64,000 nucleotides of DNA from an uncultured Muribaculaceae bacterium (GCA_910586975.1 CAJUKX010000005.1:49122-113121), one strand, 5' to 3'; shown: positions 16,831-26,176, counted from the first letter of the stretch. Translations and numbers: made by a program. Notes: generated by a model not told the origin, from the letters alone.

Positions 16831-17931
16831 ATGGAAAACGTACAATATCCGCATATTTTTGATTTTTCAAGAATAACCGGTCCCATCCACGACTGGCTGA
16901 TGGGTTTCCTTCCCGCATGGCTCACCACCACGGTTGAGTGTGTGGCTGTTGGCGTAGGCCTCCTGTTGGTTTATGCTTTGCTGGCTCTGTTCTACATCTA
17001 TTTTGAACGTAAGGTTTGTGCCGCATTCCAGTGCCGCGTAGGTCCTAACCGCGTAGGTCCCTGGGGTCTGTTGCAGAGCTTTGCCGATATGTTCAAGATT
17101 CTCATCAAGGAGCTTATCCAGCTCAATCATATCGATAAGTTCCTCTTCGCCCTCGCACCTTATCTTGTGATTATCGCTTCGATGATGTGCTTCGCAGTTC
17201 TTCCCTGGGGCGACGGACTTCAGATTATCGACTTTAACATCGGCATCTTCTTCCTTATCGCATGCTCATCTATCGGTGTGCTCGGTATACTGCTCGCCGG
17301 TTGGTCTTCTAACAATAAATTCACTCTTATCGGTGCTCTTCGTTCAGGCGCTCAGATGGTCAGCTACGAGCTTTCAATCGGTCTTTGCGTAGTTACCATG
17401 GTATGTCTTGCAGGTAGCATGAGCGTTACCGACATCGTTATGGCTCAGGCCGATACATGGTTCATCATCAAAGGTCACGTAGCTGCTCTCATCGCATTCG
17501 TAATCTATATGATTGCCGGTACAGCCGAAACCAACCGTGGCCCGTTTGACCTTCCTGAAGCTGAAAGTGAACTTACCGCCGGTTACCACACTGAATATTC
17601 CGGTATCCACTTCGGATTCTTCTACCTCGCTGAATACCTTAACCTTTTCATCGTATCGGGCGTGGCAACACTGCTGTTCTTCGGCGGCTGGATGCCCCTC
17701 CATATTCCCGGTTGGGACGGTTTCAACACCGTAATGGATTATATCCCCACTCCTGTATGGTTTATCGGTAAGGCTATTCTCCTTTCGTACATCATTATCT
17801 GGTTCAAGTGGACATTCCCCCGTCTGCGTATCGACCAGCTCCTGTCGCTTGAATGGAAGTATCTCCTTCCAATCAATCTCTTTAATCTCGCTCTGATGGT
17901 TTGTATCATCACATTCCATTGGACTCTCTAA
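16831..17931 (+). CDS. nuoH: Complex I subunit NuoH
   Basis: A 366-residue inner-membrane protein with about eight helices. It anchors the quinone-binding interface; the conserved RVGPNRVGPWGLLQSFAD loop and the TNRGPFDLPEAESELTAGYH loop, with its run of acidic residues, are both present. It is the last gene of the first nuo block. The next gene, 39 bases on, is atpD instead of the expected nuoI. No terminator or promoter is visible in the gap. Confidence 0.95.
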   Translation: MENVQYPHIFDFSRITGPIHDWLMGFLPAWLTTTVECVAVGVGLLLVYALLALFYIYFERKVCAAFQCRVGPNRVGPWGLLQSFADMFKILIKELIQLNHIDKFLFALAPYLVIIASMMCFAVLPWGDGLQIIDFNIGIFFLIACSSIGVLGILLAGWSSNNKFTLIGALRSGAQMVSYELSIGLCVVTMVCLAGSMSVTDIVMAQADTWFIIKGHVAALIAFVIYMIAGTAETNRGPFDLPEAESELTAGYHTEYSGIHFGFFYLAEYLNLFIVSGVATLLFFGGWMPLHIPGWDGFNTVMDYIPTPVWFIGKAILLSYIIIWFKWTFPRLRIDQLLSLEWKYLLPINLFNLALMVCIITFHWTL

Positions 17932-17970
17932 TCAAGCTTAATTAAACAATCTCCATACCCCTGAATCACA

Positions 17971-19473
17971 ATGAGCGACATTAACGGCAAAATTGCCCAA
18001 GTCATAGGTCCTGTGGTCGACGTGGCTTTCGAAGGTGAAGGCGCTATTCTGCCTCCCATCTATACAGCCCTCAAAATCGACCGCGAAGATGGATCCGAAC
18101 TTATTCTCGAAGTTGAGCAGCATATCGGTGAGGACACCGTGCGCTGTGTAGCTATGGAATCTACCGACGGTCTGCGTCGCGGTATTCCGGTAGTGAATCT
18201 CGGCCATCCTATCGCCATTCCTACCGGCGACCAGGTTAAGGGCCGACTCATGAATGTCATTGGTAACGCTATTGACAATCTGCCTAAGCTCGACCGTGAT
18301 AATCTCAAGCCTATCCATCAGCCGGCTCCTAAATTTGAAGACCTTACCATCGGTACTGAAATCCTCGCTACCGGTATCAAGGTTATCGACCTTCTCGAAC
18401 CCTACAGCAAGGGTGGTAAGATTGGTCTTTTCGGCGGTGCCGGTGTAGGTAAGACTGTGCTTATCATGGAGCTCATCAACAATATCGCCAAAGGTCACGA
18501 CGGTTTCTCGGTGTTTACCGGTGTGGGTGAACGTACCCGCGAAGGTAACGACCTGCTCCGCGAAATGATTGAAAGCGGTGTTATGCGCTATGGTGACAAG
18601 TTTAAGGAAGGAATGGAGAAGGGTGAATGGAATCTGCATGATGTAGACCTCGATCACCTCAAGGATTCTCAGGCCGCTCTTGTGTTCGGTCAGATGAACG
18701 AACCGCCCGGTGCGCGTCTGCGTGTGGCTCTTACAGGTCTTACTGTAGCCGAGCAGTTCCGCGATCAGGGTGCCGGCGGTAAGGACGTACTTCTCTTTAT
18801 CGACAACATCTTCCGTTTCACTCAGGCCGGTTCTGAGGTTTCAGCTCTTCTCGGACGTATGCCCTCAGCCGTAGGTTATCAGCCTACACTTGCTTCTGAA
18901 ATGGGTATGCTTCAGGAACGAATCACTTCTACAAAGAACGGTTCAATTACCTCAGTACAGGCTATCTATGTGCCTGCCGATGACTTGACTGACCCCGCAC
19001 CTGCAACTACCTTCAGCTTCCTTGATGCTACAACCGTGCTTTCACGTAAGATCTCGGAACTTGGTATTTATCCTGCGGTTGACCCCCTTGAATCAACATC
19101 TCGAATTCTTGACCCCAATATCGTAGGTGAGGATCACTACAACACCGCACAGGCTGTAAAGCAGCTGCTGCAGAAGTATAATGAACTTCAGGATATCATC
19201 GCCATCCTTGGTGTTGACGAACTTTCTGACGAGGATAAGCTCGTGGTTTCGCGTGCACGTCGTGCCCAGCGTTTCCTTTCTCAGCCCTTCCACGTAGCAG
19301 AACAGTTCACCGGTCTTCCCGGCGTGATGGTTCCTCTGAGCGAAACAATCCGCGGATTCAAGATGATTCTCGACGGCCAGATGGACGAATATCCCGAGCA
19401 GGCATTCCTAAATGTAGGTACAATTGACGAAGCTATCGAGAAGGGTAAACGTCTCCTCGCTGAAGTTAAGTAA
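17971..19473 (+). CDS. atpD: F1-ATPase catalytic beta subunit
   Basis: A 500-residue subunit with P-loop GGAGVGKT at 155-162, the catalytic Glu in GVGERTREGNDL (Glu187) and the DELSDEDK segment that contacts the gamma shaft. It forms the three catalytic sites of the ATP synthase head. It lies 39 bases after nuoH and is followed by atpC. In Escherichia coli-type operons atpD and atpC come last; here they come first, as in many Bacteroidota, and the whole block lies inside the nuo cluster. Confidence 0.97.
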   Translation: MSDINGKIAQVIGPVVDVAFEGEGAILPPIYTALKIDREDGSELILEVEQHIGEDTVRCVAMESTDGLRRGIPVVNLGHPIAIPTGDQVKGRLMNVIGNAIDNLPKLDRDNLKPIHQPAPKFEDLTIGTEILATGIKVIDLLEPYSKGGKIGLFGGAGVGKTVLIMELINNIAKGHDGFSVFTGVGERTREGNDLLREMIESGVMRYGDKFKEGMEKGEWNLHDVDLDHLKDSQAALVFGQMNEPPGARLRVALTGLTVAEQFRDQGAGGKDVLLFIDNIFRFTQAGSEVSALLGRMPSAVGYQPTLASEMGMLQERITSTKNGSITSVQAIYVPADDLTDPAPATTFSFLDATTVLSRKISELGIYPAVDPLESTSRILDPNIVGEDHYNTAQAVKQLLQKYNELQDIIAILGVDELSDEDKLVVSRARRAQRFLSQPFHVAEQFTGLPGVMVPLSETIRGFKMILDGQMDEYPEQAFLNVGTIDEAIEKGKRLLAEVK

Positions 19474-19503
19474 ATATAAGTTTTACAATAGAATTTGATC
19501 GAC

Positions 19504-19740
19504 ATGACACTTAAAATCATATCAGCCGAAGAAATCGTATTTGAAGGTGAGGTGAATTCGGTGACTTTGCCCGGTTCGCTCGGTGAGTTTACCGTTCTTC
19601 GCAATCACGCTTCGCTGGTTTCAACTCTTACAAAAGGTAAGATCAGCTACACTGATGCCGATGGTAAGTTACAATCCAATGAAATCAGTGGCGGACTCGC
19701 TGATGTCGATAATAATGTTGTGTCGGTTTGTTTATATTGA
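19504..19740 (+). CDS. atpC: F1 epsilon subunit, short form
   Basis: A 78-residue protein starting MTLKIISAEEIVFEGEV and containing LPGSLGEFTVLRNHASLVS, the beta-sandwich domain that binds gamma and the c-ring. It ends right after that domain and lacks the C-terminal helical hairpin that inhibits ATP hydrolysis in many bacteria. The frame opens at TTG 19495, but ATG 19504 is the better start. It lies 30 bases after atpD and 7 before atpB. Regulation of hydrolysis must differ from epsilon-inhibited enzymes. Confidence 0.9.
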   Translation: MTLKIISAEEIVFEGEVNSVTLPGSLGEFTVLRNHASLVSTLTKGKISYTDADGKLQSNEISGGLADVDNNVVSVCLY

Positions 19741-19747
19741 TACTGCC

Positions 19748-20869
19748 ATGATCCGTTACATTAGCATATTGCTCTTATCGCTTTTCTCTTTCGTAATGCC
19801 TGTCTGCACTTTTGCGGAAAACGAAGCTGCAGAAGAGGAGAAGGCTAAGATTGACCCCAAGAGCATCATTTTCGAGCACCTCGGCGACGGTTATGGCTGG
19901 GAAGTTCCCTTCAACCACCATAAGCGTTTTCCCCTGCCGGTGATTGTTATCGGTACCGATGGTCTGCATGTGTTTTCATCGGCACGTGTTACCCACGGAC
20001 AGGTGTACAAAGACGGTGATGCCACATTCATGATAGCCGGCAAGGACAGCGACCATCATGGTAAGATTGTCGAAATCGTGAATGGCAAAGAGGAACGTCC
20101 CATTGATATTTCCATTACCAAAAACGTGTGTGCCCTTTTCATCGCCGTGATTTTTGTAGCCGGCCTGCTGATTTGGCTCGCACGCCATCATAAGAAATGG
20201 AATTATAAAGCTCCCCGCAAGGGCTTGGGTGCTATTGAAGCTTGCGTAACATTCATTTATGACGATGTTATCAAAGCCACTCTTCATGACAAAGCACGCA
20301 AATTCGCGCCATATCTTCTTACCGTATTCTTTTTTATCCTCGGAATGAACCTGCTTGGCCTTATCGTGGTATTCCCCGGTGGTGCCAACCTTACGGGTAA
20401 CATAGCAGTTACACTGGTGCTGGCAATTCTGACATTCCTTGTTACCAATATCTGGGGAACGAAGCATTACTGGAAGGAAATTTTCTGGCCCGATGTACCC
20501 CTGTGGCTCAAGTTCCCTCTCCCCATCATGCCGATTATCGAAATCTTCGGTATGTTTACCAAGCCCGCAGCTCTCACTGTACGTCTGTTCGCCAATATGA
20601 TGGGCGGTCACATGATTGTGATAGTGCTTACACTCCTCATCTTCATATTTGCAGCAGTAAGTCCGGTGGCAGGTGGTGCCACAACAGTGGTATCTGTACT
20701 GTTTTCACTCTTCATGCTCTGCATTGATGTACTTGTAAGCTTTATACAGGCATACGTGTTCACCATGCTCTCCACAATCTTCATCTCACTCGCTCAGGAA
20801 CACGAGCACGAGAAAGAAGAAAAGAAAGAAGAGCAGAATACCAAGTCCGTAGCTGTGGCAGTTAAATAA
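19748..20869 (+). CDS. atpB: Fo subunit a with exported N-terminal extension
   Basis: A 373-residue membrane protein. The essential Arg is in LTVRLFANMMGGH in the C-terminal half. An N-terminal signal-like sequence (1-23) and about 100 further residues with a predicted beta-rich, His-containing periplasmic region precede the first normal subunit a helix near residue 127. The C-terminus is a charged tail (EHEHEKEEKKEEQ). The open frame extends upstream to 19583 inside atpC; the ATG at 19748, 7 bases after the atpC stop, gives the signal peptide and was chosen. Confidence 0.93.
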   Translation: MIRYISILLLSLFSFVMPVCTFAENEAAEEEKAKIDPKSIIFEHLGDGYGWEVPFNHHKRFPLPVIVIGTDGLHVFSSARVTHGQVYKDGDATFMIAGKDSDHHGKIVEIVNGKEERPIDISITKNVCALFIAVIFVAGLLIWLARHHKKWNYKAPRKGLGAIEACVTFIYDDVIKATLHDKARKFAPYLLTVFFFILGMNLLGLIVVFPGGANLTGNIAVTLVLAILTFLVTNIWGTKHYWKEIFWPDVPLWLKFPLPIMPIIEIFGMFTKPAALTVRLFANMMGGHMIVIVLTLLIFIFAAVSPVAGGATTVVSVLFSLFMLCIDVLVSFIQAYVFTMLSTIFISLAQEHEHEKEEKKEEQNTKSVAVAVK

Positions 20870-20911
20870 CGAATTATCAAAAATAAAAATAACCCTTAAA
20901 ACTCTCAAATT

Positions 20912-21166
20912 ATGTTAGGTCTCTTAGCTCAAGTAGCTGAACAAGCTCTTAACCTCTCTGGCATTGGCGCCTGCATCGGCGCAAGTATCGCTGCTATTGG
21001 CGCAGGTATCGGTATTGGTAAAATCGGTGGCTCTGCAATGGAAGCTATCGCACGTCAGCCCGAAGCTGCCGGAGATATCCGTTCAAACATGATTGTAATC
21101 GCCGCTCTTATCGAAGGTGTGGCTCTGTTCGCTGTCATCGTTTGTATCCTCGCATTGTTCGTATAA
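20912..21166 (+). CDS. atpE: Fo subunit c (rotor ring), proton type
   Basis: An 84-residue hairpin of two membrane helices joined by the polar loop ARQPEAAGD. The ion-carrying carboxylate is Glu68 in ALIEGVALF. The Gln expected in helix 1 of sodium-binding c subunits is replaced (Ile35 by alignment to the RQP loop), and Glu68 is followed by Gly, not Ser or Thr. Both points favour proton coupling. Ring size cannot be read from the sequence. Confidence 0.94.
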   Translation: MLGLLAQVAEQALNLSGIGACIGASIAAIGAGIGIGKIGGSAMEAIARQPEAAGDIRSNMIVIAALIEGVALFAVIVCILALFV

Positions 21167-21194
21167 AGAATCATCTTACCCAAAGCCATAACTC

Positions 21195-21689
21195 ATGGAT
21201 TTATTCACCCCTGATTTCGGCCTCATCTTTTGGATGTTTCTGGCCTTTGCCATCCTCTTCTTCATTCTGTGGAAGTGGGCATGGCCTGTCATCCTCAAGA
21301 CTGTAGATAACCGAGCCGACCTTATTGACAAGGGAGTGGAATATGCCCAAAGCGCTAAAGAGCAACTCGACAATGCACGCGAAAGCGCACGTGAGGTTAT
21401 TAACGAAGCACAACGCAAACAAGCCGAAATGCTTCGCGATGCCGACCGTATGAAGACTCAGATTGTCGAACAGGCTCGTGCAGCCGCACAGGTTGAAGCG
21501 CAGAAAGTGATGGACAGCGCTAAGATGCAAATCGAACAACAGCAGAAAGAAGCACAACTCCAATTCCGCAACCAAGTCAGCGAGTTTGCACTTCAGATCG
21601 CTTCAAAGGTAGTCAAGAACGAATTGAAAGATCAAAAGGCTCAGACTCAGCTTGTCAACTCACTGCTCGACGAAATAGAAAGCAAATAA
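21195..21689 (+). CDS. atpF: Fo subunit b (stator stalk)
   Basis: A 164-residue protein with one N-terminal membrane helix (about 9-30, rich in Phe and Trp) followed by a long, highly charged Ala/Gln/Glu helix that dimerises as the peripheral stalk. It links subunit a to the delta subunit on top of F1. Spacing is 28 bases from atpE and 12 to atpH. Only one b gene is present, so the stalk is likely a homodimer. Confidence 0.92.
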   Translation: MDLFTPDFGLIFWMFLAFAILFFILWKWAWPVILKTVDNRADLIDKGVEYAQSAKEQLDNARESAREVINEAQRKQAEMLRDADRMKTQIVEQARAAAQVEAQKVMDSAKMQIEQQQKEAQLQFRNQVSEFALQIASKVVKNELKDQKAQTQLVNSLLDEIESK

Positions 21690-21701
21690 TTTTTAGTTAA
21701 G

Positions 21702-22247
21702 ATGAACGAAGGACTAATACCGCGCCGCTATGCCAAGGCCCTCTACAAGGTCGCTCTGGAGCGTCACCAGGACGCCCGTATGTTTGACCTAATGCAGAAC
21801 CTTGCACAGTCGTTTGATTTGAATCATCAGCTCCAGGACATTGTGGCAAATCCATTTGTCGAATTGTCCGAGAAAACCAAACTGCTGACTACTGCAGCCG
21901 GCGCCAACGCACAAGATTCTACTTTCGCCGATTTCCTAAAGCTTTTGGCGGAAAACCGTCGAGTGCCCCTCGTCCACCAGATAGCTCTCTCTTACATAGA
22001 TATCTACCGCCGCGCCAACAATATCAGGCGCGTGCAGGTAGTATCGGCGGCGCCTCTCGACCCCGCTGTCGAAAAGCGTATCAAGGACCTCGTGACTGCT
22101 CACCTTAACGGCGGTTCTATGGACTTCTCAGCTACCGTAGACCCCGACCTCATAGGAGGTTTCGTAGTGAATATCGACAACGAACGTCTCGATGCATCGC
22201 TCCGAAATGAACTCAAGGAAATGCGTCTCAGTCTGCTTAACAATTAA
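21702..22247 (+). CDS. atpH: F1 delta subunit
   Basis: A 181-residue OSCP/delta protein starting IPRRYAKALYKVALE, the family N-terminal motif. The C-terminal part has DPDLIGGFVVNIDNERLDASLRN split over the usual beta-strand and final helix. It joins the b stalk to the alpha-subunit crown. It lies 12 bases after atpF and 35 before atpA. The length is normal. Confidence 0.92.
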   Translation: MNEGLIPRRYAKALYKVALERHQDARMFDLMQNLAQSFDLNHQLQDIVANPFVELSEKTKLLTTAAGANAQDSTFADFLKLLAENRRVPLVHQIALSYIDIYRRANNIRRVQVVSAAPLDPAVEKRIKDLVTAHLNGGSMDFSATVDPDLIGGFVVNIDNERLDASLRNELKEMRLSLLNN

Positions 22248-22282
22248 TTTAACAATCCACACTCACCCGCTATCGTCCCACA

Positions 22283-23854
22283 ATGATTAATCCCAGCGAG
22301 ATTTCAGAAGTCTTAAAACAACAACTCGAAAGCGTAAATACCAAGGTCAACTTTGAAGAAGTTGGCAACGTGCTCGAAGTTGGCGACGGTGTTGCCCACG
22401 TCTACGGCCTCGACAATGTATGCGCCAACGAACTCGTCGAATTTGAAAACGGTGTAAAGGGAGTGGCCCTTAACCTTGAAGAAAGCAATGTCGGCGTTAT
22501 CTTGCTCAACAATGTCGATAAGGTTACCGAAGGTATGAGCGTGCGCCGTACCGGCGAAATTGCCTCAATACCAGTGGGCGAAGGTCTCCTCGGACGCGTT
22601 ATCAACGTTTTGGGTGAGCCTATCGACGGCCGTGGCCCTATAGATGGAAAACTTATCCGTCTGCCACTCGAGCGTAAGGCCCCCGGCGTTATCTATCGCC
22701 AACCGGTTAACCAACCCCTTCAGACAGGTATCAAGGCTGTCGACGCTATGGTACCCATCGGCCGTGGTCAGCGCGAACTCATCATCGGCGACCGTCAGAT
22801 TGGTAAAACCGCCATCGCCATCGACACCATAATCAATCAGCGCAAGAACTTCGAAGAAGGCAAACCCGTTTATTGCATCTATGTAGCAATAGGCCAGAAA
22901 GCTTCTTCAGTTGCAGCATTGGTTGAGACACTCCGTAAATACGGCGCAATGGACTATACAGTAGTCGTTGCAGCCACAGCATCCGATTCTGCATCCATGC
23001 GCTACTACGCGCCCTTCGCAGGTGTTGCCATCGGCGAATACTTCCGCGATTCAGGTCGCGATGCCCTTATCGTATACGACGACCTCTCCAAGCAGGCCGT
23101 TGCTTACCGCGAAATTTCTCTTATCCTCAAGCGTCCTTCGGGTCGCGAAGCTTATCCCGGCGATATCTTCTATCTGCACTCACGTCTGCTTGAACGCGCT
23201 GCAAAGATTATCGATAATCAGGAAATCGCATCAAAGATGAACGACCTTCCCGAGGCACTCAAGCCTATGGTTAAAGGTGGAGGTTCACTCACAGCCCTTC
23301 CTATCATCGAAACACAGGCCGGCGACGTTTCTGCTTACATCCCCACCAACGTAATTTCTATCACCGACGGTCAGATTTATCTTGAGACGGCCCTCTTCAA
23401 CCGCGGTATCCGTCCGGCCATCAACGTTGGTATCTCTGTATCACGTGTAGGTGGTAATGCACAGATCAAGTCGATGAAAAAAGTTGCCGGTACCCTTAAA
23501 ATCGACCAGGCTCAGTTCCGTGAGCTCGAATCATTCACCAAGTTCGGTGGTGATATTGACGCCGTAACAGCCCGTGTGATTGACAAAGGCCGCAAGAACG
23601 AACGCCTGCTCATTCAGCCCCAGTATCATCCCGTACCTGTCGACGAAGAAATCGCCGAAATCTACTGCGGTGTGAATGGCCTTCTCGAAAATGTACCCAT
23701 CGAAAAGGTTGCAGAGTTCGAGCACCAGCTCATTCAGCTCCTCCACGCCAAGTATCAGACAGATGTACTTGATGTGCTGGCTTCAGGCAAACTCACCGAT
23801 GATGCTGCCGCCAAACTGAAAGAAGCTGCCACACAGATTGCCGGCCAATTTTAA
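22283..23854 (+). CDS. atpA: F1-ATPase alpha subunit
   Basis: A 523-residue subunit of the alpha3beta3 head with a regulatory nucleotide site. The P-loop reads GDRQIGKTA; most bacterial alpha subunits have GDRQTGKT, so Thr to Ile at this position is a small deviation to check against relatives. The alpha/beta signature is present as the PAINVGISVSRVGG segment. It is followed after 42 bases by atpG. The non-catalytic role rests on family knowledge. Confidence 0.96.
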   Translation: MINPSEISEVLKQQLESVNTKVNFEEVGNVLEVGDGVAHVYGLDNVCANELVEFENGVKGVALNLEESNVGVILLNNVDKVTEGMSVRRTGEIASIPVGEGLLGRVINVLGEPIDGRGPIDGKLIRLPLERKAPGVIYRQPVNQPLQTGIKAVDAMVPIGRGQRELIIGDRQIGKTAIAIDTIINQRKNFEEGKPVYCIYVAIGQKASSVAALVETLRKYGAMDYTVVVAATASDSASMRYYAPFAGVAIGEYFRDSGRDALIVYDDLSKQAVAYREISLILKRPSGREAYPGDIFYLHSRLLERAAKIIDNQEIASKMNDLPEALKPMVKGGGSLTALPIIETQAGDVSAYIPTNVISITDGQIYLETALFNRGIRPAINVGISVSRVGGNAQIKSMKKVAGTLKIDQAQFRELESFTKFGGDIDAVTARVIDKGRKNERLLIQPQYHPVPVDEEIAEIYCGVNGLLENVPIEKVAEFEHQLIQLLHAKYQTDVLDVLASGKLTDDAAAKLKEAATQIAGQF

Positions 23855-23896
23855 GAAATTTGAATTTTAACTGCCTATCACCTCGATATTCATCAA

Positions 23897-24781
23897 ATGG
23901 CAACATTAAGAGAACTAAAAGGACGCATCGGCTCGGTAGCATCTTCAGAGAAGATAACCGGAGCCATGAAGATGATTTCCTCGGCTAAGATGCACAAAGC
24001 CGAAGGCGCCCTTCGTCGCCTGAAGCCTTACCGCTCTACAATCGAGTCGATCATCGCAAACCTGCTGTCGGCTGATGCCACTTTCACATCACCTCTCGCT
24101 GAGCCCCGCGATGTAAGAAATCTTTCAATCGTGGTGCTCGGCAGCGACGATGGCCTTTGCGGCGCTTACAACGTTAATCTGGCCAAATACCTGGGCGAAT
24201 GCATCGCCAAACAGAAAGAACGCTTTGGAGACACAGTCAATATCAGACTCATCCCGGTAGGTAAGAAGATGGCAAAGGCAGTAGCCCGTTTTGAGCAATA
24301 TGCCGGTGTCACTATCAGTATGCCTCAGGTAAACTCCAAAAGCGACGGCTCGGATGTAAAAACCTTTGTCGATGCCCTTCAGGCCGATTTTTTGGCTAAT
24401 GAAACTGATGCTGTCGATGTGGTTTACATGAAATATATCAGCGCAGGACGTCAGGTGGCCACTCTCGACCGCCTGATGCCTCTGACTGCTGACGTTTTCA
24501 CTGCCGACGGAATCAATTCATCGGCAAGACCCTATATTTTCGAGCCGGATGCACAGAGTATCTTCTCAACAGTACTCCCTATGTTTGTGCTTGCCATGAC
24601 ACAGGAGGTGTTTGTTGAAAACAGAGCGTCGGAGCAGGCTGCACGTGTTATGGCAATGCAGGCTGCCAACGACAACGCCAAGAAGCTCCTCGACCAGCTT
24701 CGTCTTGAGTATAATAAACTGCGACAGCAATCTATTACCACCGAACTTCTCGATATTGTCGGGGGACAGGTGCGTGACTAA
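23897..24781 (+). CDS. atpG: F1 gamma subunit
   Basis: A 294-residue central shaft protein. The N-terminal helix RIGSVASSEKITGAMKMIS and the C-terminal helix with NKLRQQSITTELLDIVGG form the rotor coiled coil; the middle has the LGSDDGLCGAYN motif. It is the last gene of the inserted atp block. The next gene, 71 bases on, is nuoI. That gap has only a poor -7-like match and no hairpin, consistent with continued transcription. Confidence 0.94.
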   Translation: MATLRELKGRIGSVASSEKITGAMKMISSAKMHKAEGALRRLKPYRSTIESIIANLLSADATFTSPLAEPRDVRNLSIVVLGSDDGLCGAYNVNLAKYLGECIAKQKERFGDTVNIRLIPVGKKMAKAVARFEQYAGVTISMPQVNSKSDGSDVKTFVDALQADFLANETDAVDVVYMKYISAGRQVATLDRLMPLTADVFTADGINSSARPYIFEPDAQSIFSTVLPMFVLAMTQEVFVENRASEQAARVMAMQAANDNAKKLLDQLRLEYNKLRQQSITTELLDIVGGQVRD

Positions 24782-24852
24782 ATATTTGTATAAAAATCAA
24801 AGTTATTGTGTTAGACCAGTCAGCACATATCTTGTAATATGATTATTTTTCA

Positions 24853-25593
24853 ATGGGTAGTGTAAAAGACTATTTTAAATCATTGGGTTCAGGTGTAGCT
24901 TCCTTGCTCAAAGGTATGCAAGTCACCGGTAAGGAATTTGTAACCCCCAAGATTACCGAGTTTTATCCGGAAGACCGCGACACTTACAAGTGGCCCGAGC
25001 GCTTCCGTGCAGTACTTGAACTTATCTACGACCAGGACGGCAATCACAAGTGTATTGCCTGCGGAACATGTGAGCGTAATTGCCCCAACGGCACTATTAC
25101 AATCCAATCCAAGATGGTCGACACACCTGCAGGTACCAAGAAAAAGAAGCTCGACAATTATATTTATGACCTCGGCACCTGCACATTCTGCAATCTTTGC
25201 GTGATTTCATGTCCCACTGATGCCCTTAGGTTCTCTAACGATTTCGAACAGAGTGTATTCACCCGCTCAAAGCTCGTGAAGAAGCTGAATTATCTGCCCG
25301 AAAAGCCCGAACCCGAGCTCACAGAAGAGCAGAAGGCCAAGCTTGCCGCTGAAAAGGAAGCCAAGATAGCAGCCGCCAAAGCCAAGGCTGCCGCTCTCAA
25401 AGCAGAACGCGAAGCAGCAGCCGGTAACGATAAGCCCGCGCAGGAAGCTCCCAAGGCCGATGATGCAGCCGCCAAGGCTCTCGCCGCCGCCAAGGGCGAT
25501 CCCGAGAAGGAAGCTAAAATCAAGGCCGCTCTCGAACGTGCCGCTGCCCTCAAGGCTCAGCGCGAAGCCGCCAAGAAAGATGGCAACCAATAA
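24853..25593 (+). CDS. nuoI: Complex I subunit NuoI with Ala/Lys-rich tail
   Basis: A 246-residue ferredoxin-like subunit. Two [4Fe-4S] clusters are bound by Cys67/70/73/77 (CIACGTCERNCP) and Cys110/113/116/120 (CTFCNLCVISCP), which relay electrons to N2 on NuoB. The core ends near residue 148. The remaining 98 residues are a low-complexity Ala/Lys/Glu tail with two similar blocks (AAALKAEREAAA and AAALKAQREAAK), likely a charged helix. With NuoE, F and G missing, this cluster pair is probably the electron entry point. The role of the tail as a docking arm is inference. Confidence 0.92.
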   Translation: MGSVKDYFKSLGSGVASLLKGMQVTGKEFVTPKITEFYPEDRDTYKWPERFRAVLELIYDQDGNHKCIACGTCERNCPNGTITIQSKMVDTPAGTKKKKLDNYIYDLGTCTFCNLCVISCPTDALRFSNDFEQSVFTRSKLVKKLNYLPEKPEPELTEEQKAKLAAEKEAKIAAAKAKAAALKAEREAAAGNDKPAQEAPKADDAAAKALAAAKGDPEKEAKIKAALERAAALKAQREAAKKDGNQ

Positions 25594-25655
25594 TTGTTCC
25601 CTCCGAATCTATTGTAAATCCAATCTCATTATCAGAAAAATAATATAATAACTAT

Positions 25656-26168
25656 ATGGAATCAGTAGGAAGTTTTATCTTGTACGTTATCGTCTCGCTG
25701 GCGATAATCGTATTCTCGGTGATGGCAGTGACATCCCGCAAGATTCTCCGTGCTGCTACCTACCTGCTTTTCACACTCTTCGCCGCCGCTGTCGTGTATT
25801 TCATGCTCGACTACCAGTTCCTTGGTGCGGTGCAGATTGCGGTTTATGCAGGTGGTATCCTGGTACTGTTTGTCTTCGCGATATTGCTTACTTCCCATCC
25901 CGGAAACAACTCCGCCGTACTCGGCTCTAAACGCCGTATTCTCGGCCTGATAGCTTCGCTGGCCATGCTTTTCGTATCCGCAGCGGCTTTGCTCGCGCGT
26001 GCATCACTCTTTGCTGCAAAACCTCAGATGGAGGAAGTCAACATGCAGAAAATCGGTGAAGCTATGATGGGTACCGGAGCCAACCAGTATCTCTTACCCT
26101 TCGAGGCTGTCAGCATCTTGTTATTGGCATGTATAATCGGTGGCATCGTCGTTGCCCGCAAACGTTAA
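25656..26168 (+). CDS. nuoJ: Complex I subunit NuoJ
   Basis: A 170-residue inner-membrane subunit with five predicted helices. The third contains VQIAVYAGGILVLFVFAILL, the pi-bulge helix region typical of NuoJ. It helps link quinone chemistry to the proton channels. It lies 62 bases after nuoI and 8 before nuoK. The length is normal. Confidence 0.93.
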   Translation: MESVGSFILYVIVSLAIIVFSVMAVTSRKILRAATYLLFTLFAAAVVYFMLDYQFLGAVQIAVYAGGILVLFVFAILLTSHPGNNSAVLGSKRRILGLIASLAMLFVSAAALLARASLFAAKPQMEEVNMQKIGEAMMGTGANQYLLPFEAVSILLLACIIGGIVVARKR

Positions 26169-26176
26169 TCAAAGCT

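Noticed and set aside
19583..19747. A longer atpB starting inside atpC
   Set aside because: ATG 19748, 7 bases after the atpC stop, gives a proper signal-like start; the upstream frame overlaps most of atpC.
20912..21166. Sodium-driven ATP synthase
   Set aside because: The c subunit lacks the helix 1 Gln and the Ser/Thr after the key Glu that sodium binding needs.
26129..26176. A longer nuoK starting inside nuoJ
   Set aside because: ATG 26177 gives the standard 103-residue NuoK; the extra 16 residues are not part of the family.
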